NCBI RefSeq assembly: GCF_003122215.1
Contig: NZ_QEYD01000016.1
Location: forward strand, 1-64,000
Source: Pararhodobacter marinus
GTDB taxonomy: Bacteria; Pseudomonadota; Alphaproteobacteria; Rhodobacterales; Rhodobacteraceae
Reading direction: 5' to 3'
DNA length: 64,000 nt
Shown: positions 61,870 through 64,000 of the stretch, piece after piece
Numbering within the stretch: position 1 is the stretch's first letter
How the letters are laid out: every line of letters starts with the position of its first letter
Notes under the pieces: generated by a model
The model's input: the letters and a program-made list of their open reading frames with translations, nothing else
Database searches by the model: none
Told to the model about the DNA's origin: nothing
Program-made: the position numbers and the translations under genes

Positions 61870-62272
61870 ATGCCGACCGATGTCAGCGCCGCGTTGTCTC
61901 GCGGCGCGCGCCTTCTGGTGATCGTGCTGGTGGTGCTGGGTTTCGGCGCCAATCTGAGGGCAGGGCCCGGCGTGGGCCAGCCTGCTCTGGCGCTGCCCAC
62001 CGCGTTGTCGTACCTGCTGCTGGCCGGATTGTTCTGGCCCGGGCAGGGTTTTTCCGCTGCCCTGCGCAGTACGCTCGCCGGGGCATCGTGCTCGGTTGCG
62101 CGATGGTGCTGACCGACCGCCTGGCCGGTCTTTTCGGCGATCATGCCGATGCGGTCCTGAAGGCGGCCGAATTGTCGTTCTTACCCGGCAGATTGCGCAG
62201 GCGGGCGCCGACGCGCGCAGGGCGGTGGTGGCGCAGCTACCCGCATGCGCGCCTGCCACGGCATCCATGCGC
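61870..62272 (+). pseudogene. Frameshifted gene for a small membrane protein
   Basis: The first frame (ATG 61870) reads MPTDVSAALSRGARLLVIVL with two hydrophobic helices, then breaks at about 62080 in GGGG. The next frame carries on as GIVLGCAMVLTDRLAGLFGD. At about 62165-62180 a second shift lets the third frame continue as RIVVLTRQIAQAGADARRAV. Three frames that each read like a normal protein, joined at two points, suggest a gene with two single-base changes or a sequence error. The end at about 62272 is uncertain. The 834-base gap 61567-62400 holds only this and the aldolase promoter. I do not recognise the intact family. Confidence 0.45.
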
Positions 62273-62400
62273 CGTTGCCCGTCGGCAGGCCTGTCGGACG
62301 GATCGGCAAGGGTATGCGCCGAAACTGGCCCCTTTGTATGCGTCGTTCAATGGCCCGCCTGTTAAAGCCGTACCGACTGCGAGGCAGGGAGAACGCGCGC

Positions 62401-63585
62401 CTAGTCCGGTCGCAGGCCCCGGGCGCGGAACAGCTCTTCGGCGATGATGATCTTGCGCATCTCGGTCGTTCCGCCGCCAAGCGAGGCGATGCGGGCATTG
62501 CGGTAATGGCGGTTGACCTCGGTCTCCCAGACAAAGCCGGACCCGCCATGGATCTGCACCGCCAAATCGGTCACCCGGGCGATCATCGCCGACCCGTTCA
62601 GCACCACGCCCGCGCAGAGCCGGTGGATCGCGCCGCGCCCGCCTTCGCCCTGTTTCAGCGCATCGCAGGCGGCGAGTGCCTGATAGGCATAGATCCGCGC
62701 GCTCTCGATCGCGACCGCCATGTCGGCCAGATGCGACTGGATCATCTGGAACGTCCCGATCGCCCGGCCGAACTGGCGCCGGGTCGCGGCGTAATCCAGA
62801 GACAGGTCCAGACAGCGCTGCGCCGCGCCGATATAGGGCAGGCCCAGAAAGGCGCGCTCGATATCGAGGCCCGACATGACGATGCCGACGCCGCCATTCT
62901 CGACGCCCAAGAGGTTCCGGGCGGGGACGCGCACATCCTCGAAGACCAGCTCACCCGTCGGGCAGCCGCGCCACCCCATCTTGACCAGCGTCTGCGCCAC
63001 CGAGAAACCGGGCGTGTCCGTTTCGACCATGAAAGCCGAGATCCCGCGCGCCCCTTTCGACGGATCGGTCTTGGCATAGGTCAGCACGACATCGGCGACC
63101 GGCCCGTTCGAGATGAACATCTTGCGCCCGTTGAGCACGTAATGCCCGCCGTCGCGCACCGCCTTCAGCGCCATGGATCCCAGCGCGTCCGAGCCCGCGC
63201 CCGGCTCGGTCAGGCCCAGCGCGCCGATTGTCTCGCCGGAAATGAGGCCGGGGGCGAACCGCGCGATCTGTTCGGGCGTGCCGTTGCGCAACAGGTTGTT
63301 GAGACACAGGTTTTCATGCGGTCCCCAGATGAAGGCGGCATTGGTGTTCCAATAGCCGAAAGCCTCGGCCACCAGCCCCGCCGACAGCAGATCCATGCCC
63401 GAACCGCCCTGCGCCGTGGGCGCGGTCAGGCCCAGATAGCCGTCCGCGCCCAGCTTGCGCATCAGATCGGGCGGATACCAGTCGTCGTCGTCCATCCGCG
63501 CGAACAGCGGGTGCAGCTCGGCCTCGGCATAGCGAAAGGCGGCGTCATGGATCGCGCGCTGGTCGTCGGTCAGGTCGAAATGCAT
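62401..63585 (-). CDS. Acyl-CoA dehydrogenase
   Basis: A 394-residue FAD flavoenzyme that oxidises acyl-CoA to enoyl-CoA. The signature GALGLTEPGAGSDALGSMAL is complete, with YVLNGRKMFISNG before it. The base usually found near the end as Glu in YEGT is Gly here (SLGGGTTEMRK). Instead, Glu243 in MSGLDIERAFLG stands where isovaleryl-CoA dehydrogenase has its base. That points to a branched or substituted acyl substrate. It is adjacent to a GST gene; the three-base gap suggests co-transcription. Confidence 0.92.
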   Translation of the reverse strand: MHFDLTDDQRAIHDAAFRYAEAELHPLFARMDDDDWYPPDLMRKLGADGYLGLTAPTAQGGSGMDLLSAGLVAEAFGYWNTNAAFIWGPHENLCLNNLLRNGTPEQIARFAPGLISGETIGALGLTEPGAGSDALGSMALKAVRDGGHYVLNGRKMFISNGPVADVVLTYAKTDPSKGARGISAFMVETDTPGFSVAQTLVKMGWRGCPTGELVFEDVRVPARNLLGVENGGVGIVMSGLDIERAFLGLPYIGAAQRCLDLSLDYAATRRQFGRAIGTFQMIQSHLADMAVAIESARIYAYQALAACDALKQGEGGRGAIHRLCAGVVLNGSAMIARVTDLAVQIHGGSGFVWETEVNRHYRNARIASLGGGTTEMRKIIIAEELFRARGLRPD

Positions 63586-63588
63586 GGG

Positions 63589-64000
63589 CTACTCCGCGAA
63601 GCTGGTGCCGTGGGCATTGGCGCGCGCGAAGGCCGGTCGCGCGGTGATCCGCTCCAGCCAGGCGCGCGTCTGCGGCTTCAGATGCGCGCCCAGCCCGATG
63701 ACATCGGCCAGATAGAGCGCGTAGCCGACGGCGATATCGGCGGCGGTAAAACGCCCGGCGCACAGATACTCGGCGCCGTCGAGCCGCGCATTGACCAGCT
63801 TCAGCCGCGAGAAGAACCATTGGGTGTAATCCTCGACCACCTGTTTCTGGCGCCGTTCCACGGGTTCGAACCGGCCGTAACGCAGGACCAGCGTCTGCGG
63901 GAAGGTCAGCGTGGCGTCGGCGTGATACATCCAGTTCAGCCAGTCGCCGTAATCGGGATCCTCCGGCGCCACGGCCAGCGTGCCCGCGCCGTGTCGCTGC
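63589..64000 (-). CDS. Glutathione S-transferase, 5' end outside the window
   Basis: The 137 visible codons form the C-terminal all-helical half of a glutathione S-transferase: QRHGAGTLAVAPEDPDYGDW is the link between the thioredoxin-like and helical domains, and LVNARLDGAEYLCAGRFTAA with ADIAVGYALYLADVIG is the conserved N-capping-box region (FTAADIAVG). The N-terminal domain with the glutathione site lies past 64000. It ends three bases before the acyl-CoA dehydrogenase start. Confidence 0.9.
   Translation of the reverse strand, partial: QRHGAGTLAVAPEDPDYGDWLNWMYHADATLTFPQTLVLRYGRFEPVERRQKQVVEDYTQWFFSRLKLVNARLDGAEYLCAGRFTAADIAVGYALYLADVIGLGAHLKPQTRAWLERITARPAFARANAHGTSFAE

Overview
The window is a GC-rich, gene-dense chromosomal segment of an alphaproteobacterium, almost certainly a member of the Rhodobacterales (Rhodobacteraceae/Paracoccaceae). 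That placement rests on gene content: rsmE-ubiA-BON/OmpA, moaE-moaD-pgsA-uvrC, SUV3-like helicase-S4-fdxA-carD, DUF2783, DUF2842 and DUF6524 small proteins, and a repeated terminator-like element ending in a conserved gga-tattt block. I did not run any search, so every family name comes from motifs and recalled family features. I see no rRNA, no convincing tRNA, no CRISPR array, no transposase, integrase or phage gene, and no toxin-antitoxin or recognisable defence locus. The window reads as core chromosome.

Layout. 1-4.0 kb: end of an unidentified gene, a DinB-like protein, an FAD aromatic-ring hydroxylase with its DUF2783 partner, then L-serine ammonia-lyase. 4.2-9.8 kb: thiamine pyrophosphokinase, a 1038-residue low-complexity protein with a 12-fold 13-residue coiled-coil repeat, a DUF2842 membrane protein and purA. 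10-14.6 kb: two VOC paralogues flanking a DUF6524 membrane protein, secG, pyrG and a membrane protein. 14.6-22.1 kb: prfC, two tiny secreted paralogues, a GAF-GGDEF diguanylate cyclase with a CtrA-like site upstream, a DEAD-box RNA helicase, a globin-coupled chemoreceptor and a small membrane protein. 22.2-31.5 kb: glutamate-cysteine ligase, a membrane protein, a GNAT protein and rsmE, divergent from ubiA and an OmpA-like protein with repeated BON-like modules, then moaE/moaD/pgsA.

31.5-43.6 kb is one long minus-strand stretch: a PAS protein, uvrC, a pteridine-reductase-like SDR, a Ca2+/Na+ antiporter, a zinc-ribbon mini-protein, an S49 peptidase, three tandem paralogous membrane proteins (PH-like), pyrB, a Tat-exported thioredoxin, a CcdA-type transporter and an MFS transporter. 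43.7-48.8 kb: pheS (no pheT in view), a HAD hydrolase, a ketopantoate-reductase-like protein, dapF and mtaB. 49-52.2 kb: a lipid operon of SCP2, alpha/beta hydrolase and acyl-CoA synthetase. 52.3-58.7 kb: a TPR protein, SUV3-like helicase, S4 protein, fdxA, carD and yebC. 58.7-64 kb: a NYN-domain protein, an aldo/keto reductase, class I fructose-bisphosphate aldolase, a frameshifted gene remnant, an acyl-CoA dehydrogenase and the end of a glutathione S-transferase.

The most unusual items are the family of recurrent intergenic elements (some carrying TTAA-N7-TTAA), the CtrA-like box ahead of the GGDEF gene, the triplicated PH-like proteins coupled to pyrB, the pair of small secreted paralogues, the repeat protein at 5.1-8.2 kb, and a NYN protein with a LOTUS-like tail. 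I found no clear new multi-gene system.
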